NCBI RefSeq assembly: GCF_014203605.1
Contig: NZ_JACHJJ010000004.1
Coordinates: forward strand, 186,001-250,000
Length of the DNA stretch: 64,000 bases
Source: Thiemannella venezuelensis
GTDB lineage: Bacteria > Actinomycetota > Actinomycetes > Streptosporangiales > Streptosporangiaceae
Direction of reading: 5' to 3'
Each line of letters begins with the position of its first letter. Position 1 is the first letter of the stretch. A program made the position numbers and the translations under genes. Below, in pieces: positions 35,291 through 48,544 of the stretch. Below the pieces are notes generated by a model. It ran no database searches. It saw only the letters and a program-made list of their open reading frames with translations, and was not told the origin of the DNA.

Positions 35291-35344
35291 GACGACCGGC
35301 TCTCCGACGACCGGTTCTCCGACGACCGGTTCTCCGACGACCGG
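35291..35344. repeat. 15-bp tandem repeat upstream of shell gene 1
   Basis: About 3.6 copies of GACGACCGGTTCTCC (35291-35305, 35306-35320, 35321-35335 and nine bases more); the first copy has one change (C for T). It lies in the 237-base gap between the prenyl synthase and shell gene 1, ending 23 bases before the chosen ATG. Read in frame it would encode LRRPV repeats. It could be a regulatory array or slippage product. Confidence 0.8.
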
Positions 35345-35367
35345 ACAACACAGATGGGTGGTGCGCC

Positions 35368-40342
<4,975 letters not shown>

Positions 40343-40352
40343 ACGGTGAGCG

Positions 40353-40378
40353 CCCCGCCTGACGGGGAGCCGGCGGGG
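40353..40378. terminator. possible terminator after shell gene 2
   Basis: Seven-base arms CCCCGCC (40353-40359) and GGCGGGG (40372-40378), ten bases after the shell gene stop. The 124-base gap to the convergent lacI end has no other recognisable feature. Confidence 0.4.
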
Positions 40379-40466
40379 ACGCGGGCGGGCACGACGGCGG
40401 GGCCGGTGCGATGGCCGTCCCGGCGGGGACCCGGGCGGGACGACCCGGCGAGGGCCGGTGCGGCGG

Positions 40467-41561
40467 TCAGGAAGCGGGCGGGGCGACCGAGGAGCGCATG
40501 ACGAGGCGGGAGCGGAGCGTGTGCATCTCCCGGCGGGGCTCGGCCCCGCCGATGGTGTCGAGGAGCACCTCGGCCGCCTTCGCGCCGAGCCGGTGCACGG
40601 GCTGCTCGATCATCGTCAGGGGCGGGTCCATGACCGCGGCCCACGCGCTGTCGTCGAAGCCGATCAGCGCGACGTCGTGCGGGTAGGCGAGCCCCGCCGC
40701 CCGCAGGGCCCGCAGCGCCCCCGTCACCGCCTCGGTCTCGGTGCAGAACAGCGCGGTCATCCGGTCGGGGAGGGCGAGCATGCGGGCGACCTCCTGGGTC
40801 ACCCGCTCCTCGGTCTTCCGGCCGACCATCACCAGGTCGGGGTCGAAGGGGATGCGCGCGTCGTCGAGCGCGTCGAGGTATCCGCGCAGGCGCTCACCGT
40901 CGGTCCACAGGTTGCGGGAGGCCTCCGCCAGCAGTTCCCGCCGGGTCGCGGGAACCTGCGCGGCGGGCGGTCCCCACACGAACCCGATGCGGCGGTGCCC
41001 GGCCGCGATGAGCGTCTCGACCGCCTCCCGCGCCGCGTCGCGGTTGTCGATGACGACCGCGTCGAGGTCGAGCGAGGCGACCGCCCGGTCGACGAGGACG
41101 ACGGGCACGCCCCGGTCCACGGCCGCCCGGATGTGCGCGACCTCGCCCGGGCCGACCGCGGTCGACGCGACGATGACGCCGTCGACGCGCTTGTCGATGA
41201 GCACGTTCACCGCCGCGATCTCCTCATCGAGGTCCTCGTAGGTGCTCAGCACGATCGTGTCGAACCCCCGGGCCCGGGAGGTGTCGGAGATGCCGCGCAT
41301 CACGCCCGCGAAGAAGGGGTTGCCGATGTCGGCGAGGATCACTCCGAGGGTGTGGCTGACGCCCGTCGACATGCTGCGGGCGAGCGCGTTCGCGCGGTAG
41401 CCGAGCTTGTCGGCCGCCGCGAGCACCCGCTCCCGCATCTCCGGGCTGACGTATCCGTACCCGCCGAGCGTGCGGGCCGCGGTCGCGCGGCCGACGCCGG
41501 CCTCGGCGGCCACTTCGGAGATCGTCGGCCGCGCCGGCATCTCGTCCCGGTCAGACGGCAT
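40467..41561 (-). CDS. LacI-family transcriptional regulator of the fructosamine locus
   Basis: A 364-residue LacI-type regulator with an N-terminal helix-turn-helix (PTISEVAAEAGVGRATAARTLGG, about residues 12-34), the hinge LGYRANALARSMSTG and a sugar-binding domain. It is the last gene of the minus-strand set deglycase, kinase, lacI, 16 bases after the kinase gene. It is a good candidate to bind the two TGATACCGGTATCA-type operators in the divergent promoter at 43.7-43.8 kb, with a phosphorylated Amadori sugar as likely effector. Confidence 0.9.
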   Translation of the reverse strand: MPSDRDEMPARPTISEVAAEAGVGRATAARTLGGYGYVSPEMRERVLAAADKLGYRANALARSMSTGVSHTLGVILADIGNPFFAGVMRGISDTSRARGFDTIVLSTYEDLDEEIAAVNVLIDKRVDGVIVASTAVGPGEVAHIRAAVDRGVPVVLVDRAVASLDLDAVVIDNRDAAREAVETLIAAGHRRIGFVWGPPAAQVPATRRELLAEASRNLWTDGERLRGYLDALDDARIPFDPDLVMVGRKTEERVTQEVARMLALPDRMTALFCTETEAVTGALRALRAAGLAYPHDVALIGFDDSAWAAVMDPPLTMIEQPVHRLGAKAAEVLLDTIGGAEPRREMHTLRSRLVMRSSVAPPAS

Positions 41562-41577
41562 GGATCGCGCCCCTCCC

Positions 41578-42477
41578 TCATCTCTCGTGTTCGGAGGCTC
41601 GCCACATGCTAGCCATGGCGGGGCGGCCGCAGCCGAACGCGCCTTCGACGAAGCACTGCCCGTAGGCCGTGTCCGCCCCCGCGCGCAGCGCGTCCTCGAT
41701 CATGCGGTGCCGCGGCGGAGCATCCGGGGACCATCCGCCGCGCAGCAGCGAGACCGCGAAGCCGGTGAGGAAGGCGTCACCGCAGCCCATCGTGTCGACG
41801 ATCCCGCGGGGGTCCGCCACGCGGCGGGCCGGGGCGGTGACCGTGACCCGGCCGTCGCAGGCCATCGCTCCGTCCACGCCGCGGGTGGCGAGCGCGACCG
41901 CCGCGCCCCGCCGTACGGCCTCGGCCAGGAGGTCGCGCGTGCCGGCCTCGTCGAGATGCGAGCACGACAGGAGCACCAGGTCGGCGTGCGGGCAGATCCG
42001 GTCGAGGTAGGCGGGGGTGCGGAACTCCTCCTCGCTGGAGAGGTCGAAGCTCACCAGCGTGCCGAGTCCGGCCAGTTTCGGCAGCTCGCTCTCGCTGCGG
42101 GAGTACACACTCGAATGGACCAGGTCGAAGGAGGACGCGTAGGCGAGCAGCCCGCCGTCGAGCACGAGCGGCTCGCGCACCGTGACCCCGCCGCCGTTCC
42201 AGCCGAGGAAGACACGGTCGCCGTCGTCGACGCGGAGCAGGGAGAGACCGGTCTCACCGGCCCGCGTGACGCAGTGGTCGAGGGCGACGCCCTGGGCGGC
42301 GATCGCCTCGCCGAGGAAACGGCCGAGCTCGTCGTCGCCGAAGACCCCCAGGTAGGCGGCTTCAAGACCGAGGCGGCGGGCGTAGACGGCGACGTTCACG
42401 CTGTTGCCGCCCGGGTAGTCGACGCCGCGGTCGGTGAACCGGTCGACGATGTTGTCACCGAAGCCGAGGACTCTCAT
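41578..42477 (-). CDS. PfkB-family kinase, fructoselysine 6-kinase (FrlD)-like
   Basis: A 299-residue ribokinase-family sugar kinase. It has the N-terminal GDNIVDRF and the sugar-binding YPGGNSVNVAVYARRLG, and the C-terminal PfkB signature DTMGCGDAFLTGF with the catalytic aspartate. This GDN-VD start and Cys in the DTxGxGD motif are typical of the FrlD group. It would phosphorylate an imported fructosamine (fructoselysine or another fructose-amino acid) at C6. An AGGAGA ribosome site precedes ATG 42477. Together with FrlB-like and FrlC-like genes in the locus the assignment is coherent. Confidence 0.8.
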   Translation of the reverse strand: MRVLGFGDNIVDRFTDRGVDYPGGNSVNVAVYARRLGLEAAYLGVFGDDELGRFLGEAIAAQGVALDHCVTRAGETGLSLLRVDDGDRVFLGWNGGGVTVREPLVLDGGLLAYASSFDLVHSSVYSRSESELPKLAGLGTLVSFDLSSEEEFRTPAYLDRICPHADLVLLSCSHLDEAGTRDLLAEAVRRGAAVALATRGVDGAMACDGRVTVTAPARRVADPRGIVDTMGCGDAFLTGFAVSLLRGGWSPDAPPRHRMIEDALRAGADTAYGQCFVEGAFGCGRPAMASMWRASEHER

Positions 42478-42622
42478 GGATTCTCCTGTGCGGGGACTCC
42501 GCGTGCGTGGAGGCCGGGAGGGCGCGCGGGCCGGCGGAGCGCCTCCCGCGCGGGCGGTCGGTTGGACAGGCGGGGGCGGCCGTCCGCAGGCCGGGCGCGG
42601 CGCGCCCCCGGCAGCCGGTGGC

Positions 42623-43624
42623 TCAGTAGTCCATGACGCGGTAGTAGCGGCGCAGGTCGAGCGAGTGGTCCCGGACCCGTTCCAGGTGCTTGCTGACCCG
42701 GCCGAGGACGGTGTCGAGCACCAGCGGGGCGACCAGGCCGCGGAACTCGGGGCTGATGCCCTCCAGCGGGTAGTCACGGATGTCGAAGACGGTGACGTCC
42801 TTGGTGATGCGCCTGGCGAAGGACTCGACGCGGTCGGTGAGCGCGCGCGTCTCGTCCTCGCCCTGGAAGACGATCACGCTCGTGTCCTCCTCGATCAGCT
42901 CCAGGGAGCCGTGGAAGAACTCGGCGCTGTGCACCCGGGTGGTGCGCAGCCACTGCATCTCCTCGAGGATGCACATGGAGTACAGGTAGGTGAACCCCCA
43001 CAGGTTCCCTCCGCCGACCAGGAAGTGGTAGTCGGTCTTTTTGTGCGCCTCGGCGAAGGCGGCGGCCACCGGATCGGCCTGCTTCGCCACCTCGACGAGG
43101 ATCCGGGGGAGGCCGGCGAGCTCGTCGGCGAGCCTGCCGTAGCCGTCGAACTCGCCGCGCCGGGAGAGCAGCCGGCCCATGAACAGCAGCATCTGCGCGT
43201 CGAAGGGCCAGGCCTTCGGCTCGGAGACGAGCGCGGCGTCGACCTGCCGGGCGACGGGCGAGTCGGGGTAGCCGGTGAAGCCGATCGTGTAGGCGCCCCT
43301 GGCGCGGCAGTACTCGATGGCGCGGACGCTGTCGTCGGTCGTGCCGGAGACCGAGGTGAAGATCACCACAGAGCGCTCCCCGAGGGACGCGTCACCGGAG
43401 GCGATCAGTTCGGCCGCTATCGCGGCCCGCACGGGGAGGGTGGAGGAGCGTCGGGCCAGGTGCTCGTACGGCCACATCTGGGCGTAGGTGCCGCCGGCGC
43501 CGACGAGGAAGAGGTTGTCGAACCCCTCGTCCACGAGCCGATCGACCAGTTCCTCGATCTGCGGGCGCAGCGCCACGGTGCTGGCCAGCTGCTCGAGGAA
43601 TTCCGGCTCGTTGAATCGGAGCAT
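42623..43624 (-). CDS. SIS-domain fructosamine-6-phosphate deglycase (FrlB-like)
   Basis: A 333-residue protein with two SIS domains (FLVGAGGTYAQMWPYEHL and HFLVGGGNLWGFTYLYSM). It carries the FrlB-type signature VHSAEFFHGSLELIEEDTS and the C-terminal LDLRRYYRVMDY. FrlB splits fructoselysine 6-phosphate into glucose 6-phosphate and lysine. A histidine and glutamate in HSAEFFHG correspond to the catalytic region. It is the first gene of the minus-strand set and diverges from the transporter genes. The exact amino-acid partner (lysine, asparagine or another) is not determined. Confidence 0.83.
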   Translation of the reverse strand: MLRFNEPEFLEQLASTVALRPQIEELVDRLVDEGFDNLFLVGAGGTYAQMWPYEHLARRSSTLPVRAAIAAELIASGDASLGERSVVIFTSVSGTTDDSVRAIEYCRARGAYTIGFTGYPDSPVARQVDAALVSEPKAWPFDAQMLLFMGRLLSRRGEFDGYGRLADELAGLPRILVEVAKQADPVAAAFAEAHKKTDYHFLVGGGNLWGFTYLYSMCILEEMQWLRTTRVHSAEFFHGSLELIEEDTSVIVFQGEDETRALTDRVESFARRITKDVTVFDIRDYPLEGISPEFRGLVAPLVLDTVLGRVSKHLERVRDHSLDLRRYYRVMDY

Positions 43625-43671
43625 CTTCGCGTCCTTTCGGGAATGCTTGCGGCCGGTGCCGCTCTGCGGCC

Positions 43672-43685
43672 TGATACCGGTATCA
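43672..43685. promoter_or_regulatory. operator TGATACCGGTATCA (deglycase side)
   Basis: A perfect 14-bp palindrome with central CG, 48 bases upstream of the deglycase ATG. It repeats with one change at 43826-43839. Confidence 0.75.
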
Positions 43686-43825
43686 CGCGGAGGTCACGCT
43701 GACACAGGTGGACGCCCGCCGTCAACACCGCGCCTTCTAACTCCATAGACCCCTGGCAGGGGCGAGATTCGATGGATCGGGCGGTACTGCGACCTGCTTT
43801 CCATAAAAGATCTTTGGTTTAGGTC

Positions 43826-43839
43826 TGGTACCGGTATCA
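43826..43839. promoter_or_regulatory. operator TGGTACCGGTATCA (transporter side)
   Basis: Matches the palindrome at 43672-43685 in 13 of 14 positions and lies 113 bases upstream of the binding-protein ATG. The pair, 154 bases apart, probably lets one LacI repressor control both directions, possibly with looping. Confidence 0.7.
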
Positions 43840-43952
43840 GAAGGTCTGTACAGTCGGCCCACACCAAACGCTTCGTGTCGCAGACCTCCACGGCGGATCT
43901 GAGGTGCCACCGCACCGGCGGTTCCCTCTCGCCCGGGAGAAAGGAAGAGCCC

Positions 43953-45275
43953 ATGCGCCCTCGCGCGCTGACGACGTTCGCGGCGATCGTCGGGACCTCG
44001 GTGCTCACCCTCGCCGGCTGCGCCGGCGAGCCGGCGGCGAAGGCCCCCGCGGCCGACGTCGCGGCCACCCCGGAGTTCTCCGGGACGTTGAGCATCCTGA
44101 CCAAGTTCGCCGGCGACCCCCTGAGCTCCTACTTCGAGGGCATCGCCGCCGAGTACCAGCGGATGCATCCCGGGGTGAAGGTCGAGCTCATCCAGGAGAC
44201 CGACCAGAGCATCAAGGACAAGACCAAGACCCTGACCGCCTCGGACGCCCTGCCCGACATCTACTTCACCTGGACCGGCAACTGGGCGGAGAACTTCGTC
44301 CGCGGTGGCCGCGCGGCCGACCTGACCAAGGTGATCGGCCCCGGCACCCCGTGGGGCGGGACCTTCGGCCAGGCGGCGCTGTCGGCCTTCGCCTACGACG
44401 GCAAGTACTACGGCATCCCGCTGTACAACAACGGCAAGTTCATGGGCTACAACAAGGCCGCCTTCGACAGGGCCGGCATCGGGGTCCCCGCCTCCTTCGA
44501 GGAACTGCTGGCCGCCTGCGCCCCGCTGCGCAAGGCCGGATACGAGCCCGTCACCTTCGGCAACAAGGACGGCTGGCCCGCCCTGCACTACCTGCAGCAG
44601 TTGTTCGCCTACCACGTGCCGGCCGACGTCCTGAACGCCGACTTCAAGCCCGGGACGGCCAAGCTCGACCACCCCGGCTACGTCACCGCGCTCGGGCAGT
44701 TCAAGACCCTCGTCGACGAGTGCACCGACACCCGCGACGGCACCAACGGCGTGCTGTACAGCTCCGCGCAGGAGAAGTTCCTCAACGGCAAGGCGGCGAT
44801 GTACTACCAGGAGATCCTGGAGTTCGCGAACGTCACCGACGAGCGGGAGCTCACGCCGGAGAACTTCGGCATCTTCCCGCTGCCGGTCCCCCAGGGCGCC
44901 GGCGGCGACCCCGGGGCGATCGAGGGGGCGCCCGAGGGCTACCTGATCAACGCCAGGTCGCCGCGGGTGGCGCTCGCCGTCGACTTCATGAAGTTCGCCA
45001 CCGGTCGGGAGAACGCCAGGAAGCTCTCCGCGGCGCCGTACGCCCAGCCCAGCACGGTCGTCGGGGCGGTCACCGAGGAGGGCTCCGGCAAGGCCGTCTC
45101 CGAGGGCGTCGAACTGGTCAACAAGGCCTCGTACCTGGCCGTCTGGCTGGACACCGTGACCGTCCCCGAGGTCGCCGACGCGTGGCTGGCCGGCGGTGAG
45201 GCCCTCGTCAGCGGCAGTTCGACCCCGGAGAAGGTGCTGGAGAGCGTGCGCCAGGCCTCGGCGGCGGCCAAGTAG
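43953..45275 (+). CDS. extracellular solute-binding lipoprotein of the fructosamine ABC transporter
   Basis: A 440-residue binding protein with a signal peptide ending in the lipobox LAGC, an Ala/Pro linker and a cluster B fold (SGTLSILTKFAGDPLSSYFEGIAAEYQ; later GIPLYNNGKFMGYNKAAFD). The ribosome site AAGGAAGAG is just upstream of ATG 43953. It is the first gene of the plus-strand transporter operon and is regulated from the same divergent region as the deglycase. Cargo is inferred from the catabolic genes. Confidence 0.9.
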   Translation: MRPRALTTFAAIVGTSVLTLAGCAGEPAAKAPAADVAATPEFSGTLSILTKFAGDPLSSYFEGIAAEYQRMHPGVKVELIQETDQSIKDKTKTLTASDALPDIYFTWTGNWAENFVRGGRAADLTKVIGPGTPWGGTFGQAALSAFAYDGKYYGIPLYNNGKFMGYNKAAFDRAGIGVPASFEELLAACAPLRKAGYEPVTFGNKDGWPALHYLQQLFAYHVPADVLNADFKPGTAKLDHPGYVTALGQFKTLVDECTDTRDGTNGVLYSSAQEKFLNGKAAMYYQEILEFANVTDERELTPENFGIFPLPVPQGAGGDPGAIEGAPEGYLINARSPRVALAVDFMKFATGRENARKLSAAPYAQPSTVVGAVTEEGSGKAVSEGVELVNKASYLAVWLDTVTVPEVADAWLAGGEALVSGSSTPEKVLESVRQASAAAK

Positions 45276-45296
45276 CCGCGCGGCCGGAAGGAGGGC

Positions 45297-46190
45297 ATGC
45301 CGGTGCGCGCCATCGTGCGAAGGACACTCGGGCTCGCGTGGGTCCTCCCGGCCCTCGTGCTGGTGGGAGTGTTCGTCTACCTGCCGCTCGTGCAGAACTT
45401 CCAGTTCAGCACGCTCGAATGGGACATCTACAGCGGAAGCCAGGAGTACGTCGGGCTCGACAACTACCGGAGACTCCTGGACGATCCGGTCTTCTGGTCG
45501 TCGTTCGGCAACAACCTGCTGTACGCGGTGGTCTCGATCGCCTTCCAGGTCTTCGGCGCGCTCGTGCTCGCCGCGCTGATCGAGAGCGTCCGGAGCGAGC
45601 GGTGGCGGCGCAGCCTGCGGGCGGTCTACTTCATCCCCTCGGCCATCTCGCTGACCGTCGCGGGCCTGCTCTTCTACTTCCTCTACGAGCCCAGCCTGGG
45701 CCCGCTCAACCACCTGCTCCGGGCGGTGGGACTGGGTGAGCTCGCCCAGGCGTGGCTGGGACAGGAGAGCACCGCGATGAGCGCGATCATCGCGATGAGC
45801 CAGTGGCAGGGGTTCGGCTACTCGACCCTGCTGTTCGCCGTCGCGATCCAGCGCATCCCCGGCGAGGTCTACGGCGCGGCGGCCATCGACGGCGTCGGGC
45901 CGGTCGGCCGGTTCGTCCACGTCACGTTCCCGCTGGTGCGGGAGATGACCGGGCTGATGGCGATCGTGACCGTCTCCGGCTCGTTCCAGGTGTTCAACGA
46001 GGTCATGGTGATGACCGCCGGGGGACCGAACAACTCGACCCAGGTGCTGGGCACCTGGCTGTACCGCAGCGGCTTCGTCCGCAACGACTTCGGCTACGCC
46101 GCCGCCATCGCGACGGTGCTCTTCGTGATCACGCTGGGCATCGCCCTGGCGCAGCTGTGGGTCACCCGCTCCAGAAGGGTGGAATGGTGA
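45297..46190 (+). CDS. ABC transporter permease (MalF type)
   Basis: A 297-residue membrane permease (first helix WVLPALVLVGVFVYLPLV) with the EAA loop IPGEVYGAAAIDGVGPVGRF. A conserved MTAGGPNNSTQVLGTWLYR segment precedes the last helices. It follows the binding-protein gene by 21 bases and overlaps the next permease. There is no ATP-binding subunit in the operon, as with the other sugar importers in this window. Confidence 0.9.
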   Translation: MPVRAIVRRTLGLAWVLPALVLVGVFVYLPLVQNFQFSTLEWDIYSGSQEYVGLDNYRRLLDDPVFWSSFGNNLLYAVVSIAFQVFGALVLAALIESVRSERWRRSLRAVYFIPSAISLTVAGLLFYFLYEPSLGPLNHLLRAVGLGELAQAWLGQESTAMSAIIAMSQWQGFGYSTLLFAVAIQRIPGEVYGAAAIDGVGPVGRFVHVTFPLVREMTGLMAIVTVSGSFQVFNEVMVMTAGGPNNSTQVLGTWLYRSGFVRNDFGYAAAIATVLFVITLGIALAQLWVTRSRRVEW

Positions 46191-47020
46191 GTCGCCTGAG
46201 CTTCCTCGGAGTGATCGCCCGCGTGTTCATGTGGGCCTTCCTCCTCGGCCTCGCGGTGGTCGTGCTCTATCCGCTGCTGTGGATGGTGGTCAGCGGGTTC
46301 AAGACCAACGCCGAACTCTTCGGCGACCCCTTCGCCCTCCCCGTCGACTGGAGCTTCGACAACTACCGCAAGGCCTGGAACCGGGGGGTGAGCGACTACC
46401 TGACCACCAGCGTGCTCGTCACCGTGACGTCCACGGTCGCCACCGTGTTCGTCAGCGCCTGGGCCGCCTACGGCCTCACCCGGGTGGACATCCCGCTGAA
46501 CCGGACGGTCGCCGCGCTGATCCTCGGCGGACTGATGCTCGCCCCCACCGTGGCGCTCGTCCCCCTGGTGAAGATGTTCCAGGCGATGGGCCTGTACAAC
46601 AGCTTCTGGGCGCTGCTGATCCTGTACACGGCCTTCCGCATCCCGTTCACCACCTTCCTCATCCGCGCCTACATGATCGACCTGCCGCGCGAGGTCGACG
46701 AGGCCGCCGAGATGGACGGCGCCGGCCGCTGGACGGCCTTCTGGCGGATCACCCTGCCCATGTGCAAGCCGATCATCACCTCGACCGTCCTGCTGCACAT
46801 CCTGTTCACCTGGAACGAGTACCTCTTCGCCATGGTCTTCACCAGCGGCAGCGGCGTGCAGACCCTGCCGGTGGGCCTGACGAGCCTGATGAGCAAGCAC
46901 GGCACCGAGTTCCCCGTCGTGTTCGCGGGCATGGTGATCGCGGCCGTCCCGGTGGTCCTGCTGTTCTTCCTCGGCCAGCGGTACATCGTCAGGGGCCTGG
47001 CCGACGGGATCGGCAAGTGA
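46184..47020 (+). CDS. ABC transporter permease (MalG type)
   Basis: A 278-residue permease with the first helix AFLLGLAVVVLYPLLWMVVSG and the EAA loop LPREVDEAAEMDGAGRWTAF. Two starts are possible: ATG 46184 (seven-base overlap with the upstream gene) or GTG 46187, which gives a GTGA overlap and better spacing to AGAAGGG at 46173-46179. It completes the importer with the preceding permease and lipoprotein. Confidence 0.9.
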   Translation: MVSRLSFLGVIARVFMWAFLLGLAVVVLYPLLWMVVSGFKTNAELFGDPFALPVDWSFDNYRKAWNRGVSDYLTTSVLVTVTSTVATVFVSAWAAYGLTRVDIPLNRTVAALILGGLMLAPTVALVPLVKMFQAMGLYNSFWALLILYTAFRIPFTTFLIRAYMIDLPREVDEAAEMDGAGRWTAFWRITLPMCKPIITSTVLLHILFTWNEYLFAMVFTSGSGVQTLPVGLTSLMSKHGTEFPVVFAGMVIAAVPVVLLFFLGQRYIVRGLADGIGK

Positions 47021-47105
47021 CCGCCCGCCGGAAGGACCGGAAATCAACGGCTCCCCGTCCGGGTTGGGAACCGGCAGGAGCCCGCCGCGCATCCCAGGAG
47101 GCCCG

Positions 47106-47948
47106 ATGACCCTCTCCATGCAGCAGATCACCGCGTCGAACTTCGCCTACCAGCACCTGCCGTTCGACCGCTTCCTCGACGACGCCGCCGCCCTGGGCCG
47201 CGAGCAGGTGGAGCTGTGGGGCATCGCGCCGCAGCTCCACGTCCCGCAGCTGAGCGACGCCGAGGCGCGGGCCGTACGGCGCCGCGTCGAGTCGCGCGGC
47301 CTCACCGTACGGTGCCTCACCCCCGAGCAGGTGATGTACCCGGTCAACATCGCCTCGCCGGTCACCTGGCTGCGCGCGTCGAGCGTAGCCGTGTTCCGCC
47401 GCGCCGCCGAGCTGTGCGCCGAGCTCGGGGCGCCGCTGCTGCTGCTGACCCCGGGGCGCGGCTTCGAGGACGAACCGGTGGAGGCGGCCTGGCGGCGCTC
47501 CGTGGACGCCGTCGGCGAGATCGCCGCGCACGCCGCCGCGCTCGGTGTGGCATGCGTGCTCGAACCGCTGCAGCGGGTGGAGTCGAACCTGGTCAACGAC
47601 TCCCGCACGCTCGCGGCGATGCTCGACGAGGTGGGCGCGCCGAACCTCGGCGCCGTGCTCGACACCGTGGGCATGGCGGCGGCGGGGGAGAGCATCGACG
47701 ACTACTTCGACACGCTGGGCGACCGGATCCGCCACGTGCACCTGATCGACGGGCGGCCCACCGGGCACCTGGCGTGGGGCGACGGGGAGCTGCCGCTGGG
47801 CGACTACCTCGCCGCCCTGGACCGCCGCGGCTACCGGGGCGCCATGACCTTCGAGCTGTTCGGCGACGGCGGCTACGCGTTCGAGCCGCGGCCGGTGGTG
47901 GAGCGCTGCCTCGCGGCGGTGCGCGCCGCCCTACCCGCCTCCGGCTGA
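47106..47948 (+). CDS. sugar phosphate isomerase/epimerase, FrlC-like
   Basis: A 280-residue TIM-barrel protein of the xylose-isomerase-like AP-endonuclease 2 superfamily. Likely metal ligands are the glutamate in VLEPLQRVESN, an acidic residue in GAVLDTVGM, histidines in IRHVHLIDG, and a C-terminal glutamate in MTFELFG. FrlC interconverts psicoselysine and fructoselysine so that both Amadori isomers can be used. Placed last in the transporter operon, 85 bases after the permease and behind its own AGGAG, it fits that role. Confidence 0.78.
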   Translation: MTLSMQQITASNFAYQHLPFDRFLDDAAALGREQVELWGIAPQLHVPQLSDAEARAVRRRVESRGLTVRCLTPEQVMYPVNIASPVTWLRASSVAVFRRAAELCAELGAPLLLLTPGRGFEDEPVEAAWRRSVDAVGEIAAHAAALGVACVLEPLQRVESNLVNDSRTLAAMLDEVGAPNLGAVLDTVGMAAAGESIDDYFDTLGDRIRHVHLIDGRPTGHLAWGDGELPLGDYLAALDRRGYRGAMTFELFGDGGYAFEPRPVVERCLAAVRAALPASG

Positions 47949-47959
47949 GCACGGGAGCA

Positions 47960-47994
47960 CGGCCCCGCCGGCCCGGGGGCGCCGGCGGGGGCCG
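47960..47994. terminator. GC-rich hairpin between convergent genes
   Basis: Arms CGGCCCCGCCGGC (47960-47972) and GCCGGCGGGGGCCG (47981-47994) pair fully apart from one bulged G, around an eight-base loop. It fills the gap between the convergent epimerase and SnoaL-like genes and probably works in both directions. Confidence 0.7.
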
Positions 47995-48417
47995 TCACGA
48001 GGCCGGCGGCGACGGCGGGACCGCGTCCGCCGCCTCGCGCCGGATCCGCTCGAACTGGGCGCCCATCGCCTCGGCCAGCGCGTTGGCTCCCGACAGCGGC
48101 CGGACCATGACCGTGAGGTCGTCGATGAGGCCGTCGTCGCCGACGTGCAGGACGTCGCAGCCGTGGACCTGCCTGCCGTTCACCGTCGCCTGGAACATGA
48201 GCACGTGGTCGCGCCCGTCGGCGCCGGCGATCTCCCGGGTGTAGCGGAAGTCCTCGAACACCCTCATGACGCCGCGCAGGATCGCCGCCGTCATGGCCTT
48301 GCCGGGGTACGGCCTGTACGCGACCGGGCTGGTGAACACGACGTCGTCGGCGAGCAGCGCCTCGATCGCCGCGGCGTCGCGGGCCTCGACGGCCTGGCGG
48401 AACGGATGCATGCCCAT
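47995..48417 (-). CDS. SnoaL/NTF2-like small protein
   Basis: A 140-residue protein of the NTF2-like cone fold (FRQAVEARDAAAIEALLADDVVFTSPVAYRPYPG region, then DLTVMVRPLSGANALAEAMG). These include polyketide cyclase-like, hydrolase-like and purely binding members, so no activity can be assigned. It is divergent from the padR gene with a 127-base AT-richer promoter region, suggesting that PadR controls it. Confidence 0.75.
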   Translation of the reverse strand: MGMHPFRQAVEARDAAAIEALLADDVVFTSPVAYRPYPGKAMTAAILRGVMRVFEDFRYTREIAGADGRDHVLMFQATVNGRQVHGCDVLHVGDDGLIDDLTVMVRPLSGANALAEAMGAQFERIRREAADAVPPSPPAS

Positions 48418-48544
48418 CCTTACTCAAATTGTTGATTATTCATGCCAGACGCTATCTCTCGTGCCGGGAGCTGTCCAGAGGCCGGTGCCCACTCCGCCGG
48501 CCAGAGAAAAAAGCAGGTGGCCGGCTCGGTGATATCTTGAGCGG

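Noticed and set aside
35146-35367. N-terminal extension of shell gene 1 through the 15-bp repeats
   Set aside because: The added residues are Arg/Pro repeats unlike family N-termini; copy 2 starts at the position matching ATG 35368.
48533-48538. TATCTT as -10 of a leaderless padR transcript
   Set aside because: No -35 at suitable spacing; too weak to list as a promoter.
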